A stretch of 64,000 nt of DNA from Brevibacillus choshinensis. GTDB taxonomy: Bacteria; Bacillota; Bacilli; Brevibacillales; Brevibacillaceae. The DNA is taken from positions 684,001-748,000 of the forward strand of contig NZ_CP069127.1 in the NCBI RefSeq assembly GCF_016811915.1. The letters run 5' to 3'. Positions 34,520 through 42,034 of the stretch are shown piece after piece. A model generated the notes under the pieces. The model was not told where the DNA came from and did no database searches. It saw nothing but the letters and a program-made list of their open reading frames with translations. The position numbers and the translations under genes are program-made. Position 1 is the first letter of the stretch. Every line of letters begins with the position of its first letter.

Positions 34520-34993
34520 ATGATGAATATCCAATTGAAGCCGGTGACGAGAGACAACTGGCTAGAGGCTTTGGAGCTGCAAGTGATGGAGGAGCAGAAA
34601 AGCTTCGTGCCGACTGTGGCCGTATCCTTGGCGAAGGTGCACATCAAGCCGGATGGGGACGGGGTCGAATACCTCCCCTTTGCCATTTACCACGAAGAAA
34701 GTATGGTCGGGTTCATCATGCATGCTTTTGAAGAAGAGACCCGGGACATGTACTGGATCAACGGCTTTCTGATCGATGCCAGCCACCAGGGAAGAGGGTA
34801 TGGAAAAGCAGCGCTTCTACAGATGATCGACTATATCACCCAACGCTTCTCCCAGTGCCAGGAAGTGAGGCTGACAGTCTGCCCGCACAATGAATCGGCC
34901 CTGAAGCTGTATCGCCGTACGGGTTTTGCAGAAACAGGGGATGTGTATGGCGGAGAGCTGGTCATGAGGTTGCCGGTAACAGGCTCCCTTTAG
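34520..34993 (+). CDS. GNAT acetyltransferase, BltD-like
   Basis: The 157-residue protein is a GNAT-fold acetyltransferase. INGFLIDASHQGRGYGKAAL contains the acetyl-CoA-binding Q/RxxGxG/A motif A, and VCPHNESALKLYRRTGF is motif B. The opening MNIQLKPVTRDNWLEALEL and the overall layout resemble Bacillus BltD, which acetylates spermine and spermidine, though the substrate is not proven. GGAAGAGG precedes ATG-ATG; either can start. A terminator follows 27 bp after the stop. Confidence 0.85.
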   Translation: MMNIQLKPVTRDNWLEALELQVMEEQKSFVPTVAVSLAKVHIKPDGDGVEYLPFAIYHEESMVGFIMHAFEEETRDMYWINGFLIDASHQGRGYGKAALLQMIDYITQRFSQCQEVRLTVCPHNESALKLYRRTGFAETGDVYGGELVMRLPVTGSL

Positions 34994-35020
34994 CATGAGC
35001 GAAAAAGAAAAAGAATGACC

Positions 35021-35051
35021 GAAAGCCACTCCCGCGAGAAGAGTGGCTTTC
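35021..35051. terminator. Bidirectional terminator
   Basis: GAAAGCCACTC pairs perfectly with GAGTGGCTTTC around a nine-base loop, between converging genes. Confidence 0.85.
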
Positions 35052-35065
35052 TCTATGAAATGCGG

Positions 35066-35449
35066 TTATCTCTGGAAAAATTCGACCCATTCACCCTCGG
35101 GTCCGAAGATGAAGAAATAGCGGTAGCCATTTGGCAGCGCCACGATTTCAGGGTCTACGAACTGTGCGCCGAGCTTTTTGACACGCTCGTACTCTTCTTC
35201 CAAATTGTCTACGTTCACAGCGAAGTGATGGACTTTGCCCTCGGAAGGGAGGTTGTCGTTGTAGCCATGGATGATTTCCAGCTCCGTCTCGTCCGCGTTG
35301 CCGAAGCCGAGGAACGCCAACTGGAATACTCCGTTGGTGTGCGTGATTTTTCCTTTCAGTTCAAAGCCGACGATTGTTTGATAGAACTCGATGGCTTTCT
35401 CAAAATCCTTTACGACCATGCCGATATGGTCAATTCGCTTCTTTGCCAT
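35066..35449 (-). CDS. VOC-family protein (lactoylglutathione-lyase-like)
   Basis: The 127-residue protein begins AKKRIDHIGMVVKDFEKAIE with the metal-ligand His of the VOC fold. Further candidate ligands are the E in ETELEIIHGYN, the H in VHHFAVNVDN, and the E in GEWVEFFQR. The four-ligand pattern agrees with glyoxalase I or methylmalonyl-CoA epimerase relatives. GTGGGG stands ahead of the ATG at 35449. It is a single-gene unit ending at a shared terminator. Confidence 0.82.
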   Translation of the reverse strand: MAKKRIDHIGMVVKDFEKAIEFYQTIVGFELKGKITHTNGVFQLAFLGFGNADETELEIIHGYNDNLPSEGKVHHFAVNVDNLEEEYERVKKLGAQFVDPEIVALPNGYRYFFIFGPEGEWVEFFQR

Positions 35450-35666
35450 GTGAATTCGCCCCACTCTCATTTGTGATGAGTTCTTCTTTTCATTTAAAAA
35501 TTACAATTCCGAGTTGTCAAGTAAGAATTGGTTGGGAAGTTTACGAATGTGCATATTGGGAAGAGGAAACTCATGGAATTTTCTGAGTTGCAATGCTACA
35601 ATCTTCCTTGTGCTTTCAGATCTTTCAGACAGAGAAGCAACATGAAGTAGATAGGTGGGGATCTAT

Positions 35667-37445
35667 TTGTTCAAGAAAATGACCAGCGCCCTGCTCGTCA
35701 CGGCACTGATGAGTCCGATGGCGGCAATGGCGCAAACGACGGGAGCGCCGCAACCGCAAGCAGCAGGACAAGCTGTAGTGAAGACAGTGGCAGCAGTCGT
35801 GCAGCCAGCGGATCAGGTATTTACGAATGCCGTGGTGTATACCGTGGATCGCAATCGGAACATCGCTCAGGCGATAGCTATCCGCGGCGGCCAGATCGTC
35901 TATGTGGGAAGCGACGAGGGCGCGAAAAAGTTCATCGGGAAAACGACAAAGGTTACGGATCTGAAGGGCAAGATGGTGCTTCCGGGCTTCATCGACAGCC
36001 ATACGCACGCCAGCAAAACAACCGGACTCATTTATTCCATCGATTTGTTTGACGGCGGCTCCGTAGAAGAGTATGTAGCAACGATCAAGGACTTTGTCAA
36101 AGCGCACCCAAACGAGGAGACTCTGCAAGGCCGCGGTTGGAGCAATCCGGTAGTGCCAGGGATCGGTCCACGCAAGGAAGCGCTGGATGAAATCGATGCG
36201 ACGACACCAATCGCACTGACCTCTGATGACGGACACTCCCTGTGGGTGAACTCCGCAGCGCTGAAGCTCGCGGGAATCACCAAGGATACCAAGAATCCGG
36301 AGGGAGGCATCATCGAGCGCGACCCGAAAACGGGAGAGCCATCCGGAACCCTGCGTGAAAAAGCCATGGACCTCGTGCTTAAAAAAATCGGCGGCTATAC
36401 GATTCAGCAATACAAATCCGGCATTGAGGAATATCAGGAAAAGGCAGTCGAGCGCGGCGTAACGACTGTGCGCGACCCTGACATGCTCCGCTATCCAAAC
36501 GTACTGGAAGCGTACGAAGAGCTGGCAAAAGAAAACAAGCTGACTATCCGCTTCCGCAATGCTGTGACAGCGAATCCTGACAAAGGACCGGAGCAAGTCG
36601 CAGAATTCGTGAAGATCCGAGAGCGCGATCATTACCCGCTGTTCCAGGTGAACGCGGTGAAAATCTTCATGGACGGAGTAGTCGAGGGAGCAACCGCCTA
36701 CCTGGAGAAGCCGTACGAGCATAAAGAAACGAACGGCGAGCTGATCTGGAAAGTGGACAACTACAACAAGACAGCAGCGGCGGCAGACAAGGCCGGCTTC
36801 CAGCTGCACGTCCACTCCATCGGGGATGCTTCCACACGCATCGCGCTGGACGGGATGGAATACGCCGAGAAGCAAAACGGCGCACATGATGCCCGCCACT
36901 CGCTCGTGCATCTGCAGCTGGTCAACCCGCAGGATATCGAGCGCTTCAAAAAGCTCGGGGCAGTCGGCATTGTTCAGCCGTTCTGGTTCATGCAGGAGGA
37001 TGGCTTCTATGACGAGATCGAGGTGCCGTACCTGGGACAAGAGCGCGCAGAAAAAGAGTATCCGATGAAGAGCTTTCTCAATCAAGGCGTACACATCGCG
37101 TCCTCCAGCGACTACATCGTGACGCCTGAATTCAATCCGCTGCACGGCATTCAGCAAGGGATTACCCGCATTGCAGAAGGGGAGACCGATCCGAGCAAAA
37201 TCGCCAACCCTGACGAGCGTGCCACCCTGCCGGACATGATCGCGAGCTTTACCATTGACGGTGCTTACGCAAACCACGTCGAGGACATCACCGGATCACT
37301 CGAGCCAGGCAAAAAAGCTGACTTGGTCGTTTTGGATCAAAACCTGTTCACAACGCCGGCTACCGAGATCAAGGATGTGAAGGTTCTCTTGACGATGGTG
37401 GAAGGGAAAGAAGTGTACCAGGCGCAAAAGGTAGAAAAGAAATAG
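35667..37445 (+). CDS. Secreted amidohydrolase, YtcJ-like
   Basis: The 592-residue protein has a signal peptide (FKKMTSALLVTALMSPMAAM, then AQ) and so is likely exported. The amidohydrolase core shows the metal motif DSHTH, then LHVHSIGD, HSLVHLQLV and SSSDY as later ligands, and a C-terminal GSLEPGKKADLVVLDQNLF strand typical of the composite beta domain. YtcJ-type enzymes cut amide or N-acyl bonds; the substrate is unknown. I chose TTG at 35667 (MFKKM), preceded by AGGTGGGG. A signal peptide is unusual, since most relatives are cytoplasmic. A terminator follows. Confidence 0.87.
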   Translation: MFKKMTSALLVTALMSPMAAMAQTTGAPQPQAAGQAVVKTVAAVVQPADQVFTNAVVYTVDRNRNIAQAIAIRGGQIVYVGSDEGAKKFIGKTTKVTDLKGKMVLPGFIDSHTHASKTTGLIYSIDLFDGGSVEEYVATIKDFVKAHPNEETLQGRGWSNPVVPGIGPRKEALDEIDATTPIALTSDDGHSLWVNSAALKLAGITKDTKNPEGGIIERDPKTGEPSGTLREKAMDLVLKKIGGYTIQQYKSGIEEYQEKAVERGVTTVRDPDMLRYPNVLEAYEELAKENKLTIRFRNAVTANPDKGPEQVAEFVKIRERDHYPLFQVNAVKIFMDGVVEGATAYLEKPYEHKETNGELIWKVDNYNKTAAAADKAGFQLHVHSIGDASTRIALDGMEYAEKQNGAHDARHSLVHLQLVNPQDIERFKKLGAVGIVQPFWFMQEDGFYDEIEVPYLGQERAEKEYPMKSFLNQGVHIASSSDYIVTPEFNPLHGIQQGITRIAEGETDPSKIANPDERATLPDMIASFTIDGAYANHVEDITGSLEPGKKADLVVLDQNLFTTPATEIKDVKVLLTMVEGKEVYQAQKVEKK

Positions 37446-37464
37446 GCATGTAAATGAAAACGGG

Positions 37465-37506
37465 TGCTCCCGAGTCGATTTGAACGACTTTGGGGGCATT
37501 TTTTTG
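37465..37506 (+). terminator. Rho-independent terminator after the amidohydrolase
   Basis: TGCTCCC and GGGGGCA enclose an inner AGTCG/CGACT stem, followed by seven T residues. Confidence 0.85.
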
Positions 37507-37530
37507 TATATATCAACTTTGCTGGGGGGA

Positions 37531-37589
37531 GGAGAAGCAGGCTTCCGATCTATGCTCCGGAGTCGCTCCGCCTGGAAACCTGCTTCTCC
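37531..37589. repeat. Branched inverted repeat in a gene-free region
   Basis: GGAGAAGCAGGCTTCC (37531-37546) pairs with GGAAACCTGCTTCTCC (37574-37589) with one mismatch. The enclosed 27 bases hold a further CGGAG-TCG-CTCCG hairpin (37558-37570). The region from 37507 to 38072 contains this element and the larger repeat at 37797-38001 and no supported gene. Confidence 0.7.
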
Positions 37590-37796
37590 TGCGAGCTGTT
37601 GTGGTTTCTAGTCACCTTTTTTGCGGTTATTCAAGGGGAAAAGCTTTTTCTTTTGATTGCTTCACTTCGAAGGTATCGGTGAAACAGGAAATGACAAGCC
37701 TCCATTCTCCAAAGAGATTGCTCCATGTAGGGTTTTCTCAAAGAACCTCCTTGAAAAGCCCACAAAATAAGGCAACTGGGAGATCCAAGGCTGGCT

Positions 37797-38001
37797 GAGG
37801 AAAAAGGAGAAATAAGCGGAAGATCTTTGGGGCCCAGCCGAAGCGGAATGGAAAAAGAGAAACACGGTCTTAAGCGTCCACCTCTGAGATTCAACTTGAA
37901 ACGGCTGCTTTGGACGCGGTTTCGCTTTTTCCATGGAGCTGTCCAGGGATGACCCCTCAGCAGGGGACCCAAGAAGTTGGAGCGTTTTCTCCTTTTTCCT
38001 C
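37797..38001. repeat. Long nested stem-loop repeat, copy A
   Basis: A perfect 16-bp inverted repeat bounds the element (GAGGAAAAAGGAGAAA at 37797-37812; its complement at 37986-38001). Inside is a second 16-bp pair with one mismatch (37848-37863 with 37919-37934), and inside that GCGTCCA/TGGACGC (37874-37880 with 37911-37917). The right part shares CAGGGATGACCCC and a 36-bp tail ending CTCCACTA with a copy at 57370-57468. It resembles a MITE-like or structured RNA repeat. Confidence 0.75.
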
Positions 38002-38072
38002 TCCTCCACTAAAGCCCGAACACCCAAATCATCCCTTACTTGTAAAAAACCTTGAAGAAATCGCTTTCACCC

Positions 38073-38138
38073 ATGACATTTGTCATATCCTTGACTTGAC
38101 GTTTATGACTACAGCGAAAAGTCTGTATTTTCTACAAT
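38073..38138 (+). promoter_or_regulatory. Probable DesR-activated promoter of the desaturase operon
   Basis: ATGACA-TT-TGTCAT (38073-38086) is a perfect dyad. A second related site, TTGACGTTTATGAC, lies 9 bases on (38096-38109). A -10-like TACAAT is at 38133-38138 with no good -35 element, as expected for an activator-dependent promoter. In B. subtilis DesR binds tandem sites of this kind upstream of des. Confidence 0.6.
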
Positions 38139-38213
38139 ATAAGTGAAAAGCTTGCAGCGTAAGACACCTGGCAGACAGGCGTCCTGCGTCTGTCAGATCA
38201 AGGAGGATATGCG

Positions 38214-39263
38214 ATGCACCAAGCGAACATTGCCCATTTGAAGAAAGATGTGGCCCCTTATGAAAAAACGGATACGAAAATGAGTATCCGCCAAGTAGTC
38301 AACACGATCGGACCACTGCTCTTGCTTTGGTATGCGGCATATCTTTGCCTGTCTGTCTCTTATTGGCTCACCCTTCCCCTGACCATCATCGCTGCGGGAT
38401 TTACCGTCCGCACGTTTATTCTCTTTCATGATTGCTGTCATCAGTCGTTTTTCAAAAGCCGTCTGGCCAATGACATTCTCGGCAACATCACCGGTGTGCT
38501 GACGCTGTGCCCGTATGAACAGTGGAAGAACAGCCATTCGATCCATCACGCTACCAGCAGCAACCTCGACAAACGGGGTGTGGGTGATATCTGGATGATG
38601 ACAGTGGACGAATATGTGGCCGCACCGGCATGGCAGCGTTTCTTTTACCGAATCTATCGCCATCCGATCACTCTGTTTATTTTCGGTCCTACTTTTGTCT
38701 TCGTTTTCCAATACCGTTTCAATCGCAAAGGCACGAGGCGCAAAGAGCGTCTGAATACGTATCTCACCAATGTTCTGATCGTCGGGCTGTATGCTCTCAT
38801 GATCTGGGCGGTGGGCTGGCAAGCGTTTTTGATGATTCAAGGTCCGATCTTCTTCGTATCCGGACTGCTTGGCGTTTGGCTGTTTTATGTGCAGCACACC
38901 TTCGAAGATTCTTACTTCGAAGAGGAGGCCGATTGGAGCTATGTAAAAGCTGCGGTTGAGGGAAGCTCCTACTACAAGCTGCCCAAGGTGCTGCAATGGA
39001 TCACAGGCAACATCGGATTCCATCATGTCCACCATTTGAGCCCGAAGGTACCGAATTACAACCTGGAACGGGCGCATAACGAGACCAAGCCGCTCCAGCA
39101 AGCGACGACCATCACGCTGAAATCGAGCCTGAAATCGCTGCGCTTCCGCCTGTGGGATGAAGAGAACAAAAAGTTTATCGGCTTTCAGGACATCCGTCGT
39201 CAGGCGGCTGAATCGCTGACAGACTCGATCCCTGTGCCAAGACCGAGCTTGGAAGGAAAATAA
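38214..39263 (+). CDS. des: Membrane fatty acid desaturase
   Basis: The 349-residue integral membrane di-iron enzyme introduces a cis double bond into acyl chains of phospholipids. The three histidine boxes are complete: HDCCH (about residues 72-76), HSIHHATSS (about 108-112) and GFHHVHH (about 268-272). Two pairs of membrane segments surround them. B. subtilis Des, a delta-5 desaturase, has the same size and boxes, and the next two genes encode its known regulators. AAGGAGG precedes the ATG. Position of the double bond made here is not certain. Confidence 0.92.
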   Translation: MHQANIAHLKKDVAPYEKTDTKMSIRQVVNTIGPLLLLWYAAYLCLSVSYWLTLPLTIIAAGFTVRTFILFHDCCHQSFFKSRLANDILGNITGVLTLCPYEQWKNSHSIHHATSSNLDKRGVGDIWMMTVDEYVAAPAWQRFFYRIYRHPITLFIFGPTFVFVFQYRFNRKGTRRKERLNTYLTNVLIVGLYALMIWAVGWQAFLMIQGPIFFVSGLLGVWLFYVQHTFEDSYFEEEADWSYVKAAVEGSSYYKLPKVLQWITGNIGFHHVHHLSPKVPNYNLERAHNETKPLQQATTITLKSSLKSLRFRLWDEENKKFIGFQDIRRQAAESLTDSIPVPRPSLEGK

Positions 39264-39329
39264 CCCTGCCATCCGCCTTCCGTTTCAGATACACTTAGCG
39301 TAAGTGGCGAAGAAAAAAGGTGGGCAATC

Positions 39330-40469
39330 ATGCAGAAGTGGTATCAAATCCTTCATAAAAATACGGGACTGAGCCCCTACGTGTGGGTGGTCTTCTACAT
39401 CCTCCCGTTCTATTTCATATTCCGGTCCTCCTCCACGTATGAGGTCGTGATCGGAATCGTGATGATCCTGATGTTTTTTGTTTGCTATGTGCTCGCCTTT
39501 TTGTCCAAAGGATGGGCGGTTTATTTCTGGACGAGCCTGCAAATCATCATATCGATATTGATGACCGTTCTGTTCGGCTATGTGTACTTCTCGCTGTTCC
39601 TGGCGTTTTTCATTGGGCATATCCAAAACAAGGTCGGGTTCATCACACTGTACACGATCCATCTGATCAGTATGATCGTCACGGTCAATATCGGCTTCTT
39701 GTCGAAGAACGCGGAGTTTTTTAACCAGCTGCCATTTGTTCTCGTGAGTCTTGTCGCAGTGATTCTCCTGCCCGTCACCACATACAACTGGAACAAGCGG
39801 GAGAAGCTGCAGGGACAGCTGGAGGATGCAAACAAGAGAATTTCCGAGCTGGTGAAGCTCGAGGAGCGTCAGCGCATCGCCCGGGACCTGCATGATACGC
39901 TCGGGCAGAAGCTGTCCCTGATCGGGCTGAAGAGCGATCTGGCCTCCAAATTGATCAGCAAAAATCCGAGCAGGGCGCAAACGGAGCTGGAGGAAATTCG
40001 CCAGACAGCGAGGATCGCCCTGAAGGAAGTGCGGGAAATGGTCACTCAGATGCGCGGGACTAGGCTGGAGGATGAGCTGTTTCGGGTCAAGCAGATCACA
40101 AAGGCGGCGGAGATCGATTTCATCCTGGAAGGAGATCCGAATCTGCAGAATACGTCGCTGATGACCGAAAACGTGCTCAGCATGTGTCTGAAGGAAGCCG
40201 TCACGAACGTCGTGAGGCACAGCGGCGCGACTACGTGCTCGGTACAGATCGAGCCGTCGCGCACCGATCTGGTGCTCAAAGTCAAGGATAACGGGATCGG
40301 CATGGCAGCGGAGTGCGCGTACATCCGAGGGAACGGACTGCGGGGGATGAAAGAGCGGCTCGAGTTTGTAAACGGCAGCATGGAAATCGAATCAGAAAAG
40401 AATGGAACCACGGTCGTAATCAAGGTGCCAAACGTCTTCAAACAACCGGAAAAGGAGGCGGGGGTATGA
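39330..40469 (+). CDS. desK: Cold-sensing histidine kinase DesK
   Basis: The 379-residue kinase has about five N-terminal membrane segments that sense membrane thickness or order, a coiled-coil linker, the DHp motif ERQRIARDLHDTLGQKL with phosphorylated His188 (same number as in B. subtilis DesK), and an HPK7-type ATPase domain (KEAVTNVVRHSGATTCSVQI, DNGIGM, GNGLRGMKERLE). It phosphorylates or dephosphorylates DesR with temperature. Its stop overlaps the desR start by four bases. The desaturase gene lies 66 bp upstream. Confidence 0.93.
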   Translation: MQKWYQILHKNTGLSPYVWVVFYILPFYFIFRSSSTYEVVIGIVMILMFFVCYVLAFLSKGWAVYFWTSLQIIISILMTVLFGYVYFSLFLAFFIGHIQNKVGFITLYTIHLISMIVTVNIGFLSKNAEFFNQLPFVLVSLVAVILLPVTTYNWNKREKLQGQLEDANKRISELVKLEERQRIARDLHDTLGQKLSLIGLKSDLASKLISKNPSRAQTELEEIRQTARIALKEVREMVTQMRGTRLEDELFRVKQITKAAEIDFILEGDPNLQNTSLMTENVLSMCLKEAVTNVVRHSGATTCSVQIEPSRTDLVLKVKDNGIGMAAECAYIRGNGLRGMKERLEFVNGSMEIESEKNGTTVVIKVPNVFKQPEKEAGV

Positions 40470-41065
40470 TTCGTATCGTCATCGCCGAGGACCAGCGGAT
40501 GCTGCTGGGTGCGCTGGCTTCCCTGCTCGATTTGGAAGAGGATATGAAGGTCGTCGGTCGGGCGAGCAACGGGGAGGATGCCGTCAAGCTCGTCCACCTG
40601 CATCAGCCGGACATATGCATCATGGACATCGAGATGCCGGTCAAAAGCGGGCTGGATGCCGCGGAAGAATTGAAAGGCTCCGGCTGCAAAGTGATGATCC
40701 TCACGACGTTTGCCCGTCCAGGCTACTTTGAGCGTGCATTGAAGGCCGGAGCTAATGGTTACTTGCTCAAGGACAGCCCCAGTGAGGAGCTGGCCAGCTC
40801 GATTCGCAGCATCATGGCGGGACGGCGCATCTACGCTGCAGAGCTGGTGGACGAAGCGTACGGACAGGAAAATCCGCTGACCGAGCGGGAAAAGGAAGTG
40901 CTGGAGCTGATCGCCGACGGGAAAAATACCAAGGAGATCGCAAGCCAGCTGTTCCTCACGACGGGCACCGTCCGCAACTACATCTCGGTGATTCTCGACA
41001 AGCTCGGAGTGAGCAACCGCATCGAGGCCATTACGCATTTCAAGGAAAAAGGCTGGTTTAAATAG
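40466..41065 (+). CDS. desR: Response regulator DesR (NarL/FixJ family)
   Basis: The 199-residue protein has a receiver domain with phosphoacceptor Asp54 (CIMDIEMP), the T in ILTTFARPGYF and K in YLLKDSPSEEL. A C-terminal LuxR-type helix-turn-helix reads LTEREKEVLELIADGKNTKE and TGTVRNYISVILDKLGVSNR. Phosphorylated DesR activates the desaturase gene at low temperature. AAAGGAGG precedes the ATG at 40466, which overlaps the desK stop (ATGA). A terminator follows directly. Confidence 0.93.
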   Translation: MIRIVIAEDQRMLLGALASLLDLEEDMKVVGRASNGEDAVKLVHLHQPDICIMDIEMPVKSGLDAAEELKGSGCKVMILTTFARPGYFERALKAGANGYLLKDSPSEELASSIRSIMAGRRIYAAELVDEAYGQENPLTEREKEVLELIADGKNTKEIASQLFLTTGTVRNYISVILDKLGVSNRIEAITHFKEKGWFK

Positions 41066-41073
41066 AAAATCAC

Positions 41074-41114
41074 AGCAGCAGCTAGTCGTCTCCATAGGCT
41101 AGCTGCTGTTTTCA
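41074..41114 (+). terminator. Terminator of the des operon
   Basis: CAGCAGCTAG pairs with CTAGCTGCTG, followed by TTTTC. Confidence 0.8.
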
Positions 41115-41140
41115 TTTTCCCGTATTGCAATCGCATTAGT

Positions 41141-41218
41141 GATCAAATATGATCGAAATAACATTTTGAAATGATCAATTTCTGATAATTCATGATTTAT
41201 AATTGATCGAAGATGATC
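41141..41218 (+). promoter_or_regulatory. Repeated GATC operators upstream of the DeoR gene
   Basis: Two copies of the 14-base motif GATC(A/G)AA(T/G)ATGATC lie at 41141-41154 and 41205-41218, 64 bases apart, and a half-site ATGATCA is at 41171-41177. A TATAAT at 41198-41203 sits just before the second copy. The layout suits repression by the DeoR-type protein encoded next, with looping between sites. Confidence 0.6.
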
Positions 41219-41256
41219 ATTCATGTATCATTTCATTCAAGAGGAGATCGATAAGC

Positions 41257-42006
41257 ATGGCAACAGATCGCGAGAAAGAGATTCTGAATTTTCTTAACAA
41301 TAAGTCCCCGATGACAGTAGAAGAATTAGCGGCTTGCTTGTACGTGTCGGAGGTCACAATCCGCAGGGATCTTACTTCGATGGAGAAGCAGGGAATGATC
41401 GTCCGTAAAAGAGGGGGAGCTTCCCTTCCCGAGCTGGGCTTCGAGCCGATGTTCAACCAGAGGCAAAAGAAAAATATCGAGCTTAAGCAAGCCATCGCCA
41501 AGTATGCGGCAAGCACGATTCAAGAAGGCGAGGTCATCGCGCTGGACGTCGGAACCACAACGGCAGAGCTGGCGAGGGAGCTTACGAAGCGCTCGGGAAT
41601 CACGGTGTTCACCTCCTGCATTCAGGTTGCATCCATTCTCGCCAAAAGCGATCTTCAGGTGTACATGATCGGCGGTTTGATCCGCAAAAGCGAAATGTCG
41701 ATGGTTGGCAGCATCGCCCTGGAAACGATCATGAAATTCAACTTTGACCGCTTTTATCTCGGGGTAGCTGGGATTAGCTTGAAAGCTGGTATTACGGATT
41801 ACAGCATCGAGGAGACGGAGATCAAGAGAGCATTTATTCATCGTTCGAAAGAGGTGATCGCTCTCGTCGACCGCACCAAGTTTGGCGAATCTTCCTTGAT
41901 CAAGGTATGTGAGGGCGAGCAGATCGGCGAGATGATTACGAACAAAGGCGACATTACAGCAGAACGTCCCGAAGATCACTTCCGAGGGAAAATCACTTAC
42001 GTGTAA
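41257..42006 (+). CDS. DeoR-family transcriptional regulator
   Basis: The 249-residue repressor has an N-terminal winged helix (MTVEELAACLYVSEVTIRRD) and a DeoR sensor domain that binds a phosphorylated sugar: ALDVGTTTAELARELTKRSG, VYMIGGLIRKSEMSMVGSIA and the DRTKFGESSL motif. The ATG at 41257 follows GAGGAG. It starts an operon of kinase, peptidase, BtpA protein and ABC transporter, and should respond to the phosphosugar made by the neighbouring kinase. Confidence 0.9.
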   Translation: MATDREKEILNFLNNKSPMTVEELAACLYVSEVTIRRDLTSMEKQGMIVRKRGGASLPELGFEPMFNQRQKKNIELKQAIAKYAASTIQEGEVIALDVGTTTAELARELTKRSGITVFTSCIQVASILAKSDLQVYMIGGLIRKSEMSMVGSIALETIMKFNFDRFYLGVAGISLKAGITDYSIEETEIKRAFIHRSKEVIALVDRTKFGESSLIKVCEGEQIGEMITNKGDITAERPEDHFRGKITYV

Positions 42007-42034
42007 GGCTTAGTTCGCTAGGGGAGTGAAAAAT

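Noticed and set aside
35625..37277. Long minus-strand open frame opposite the amidohydrolase gene
   Set aside because: It is antisense to a gene with clear metal-binding motifs and a signal peptide.
37490..37798. Open frame of 102 codons in the repeat-bearing region
   Set aside because: It runs through the branched hairpin, has no ribosome binding site, and its product is low in recognisable features.
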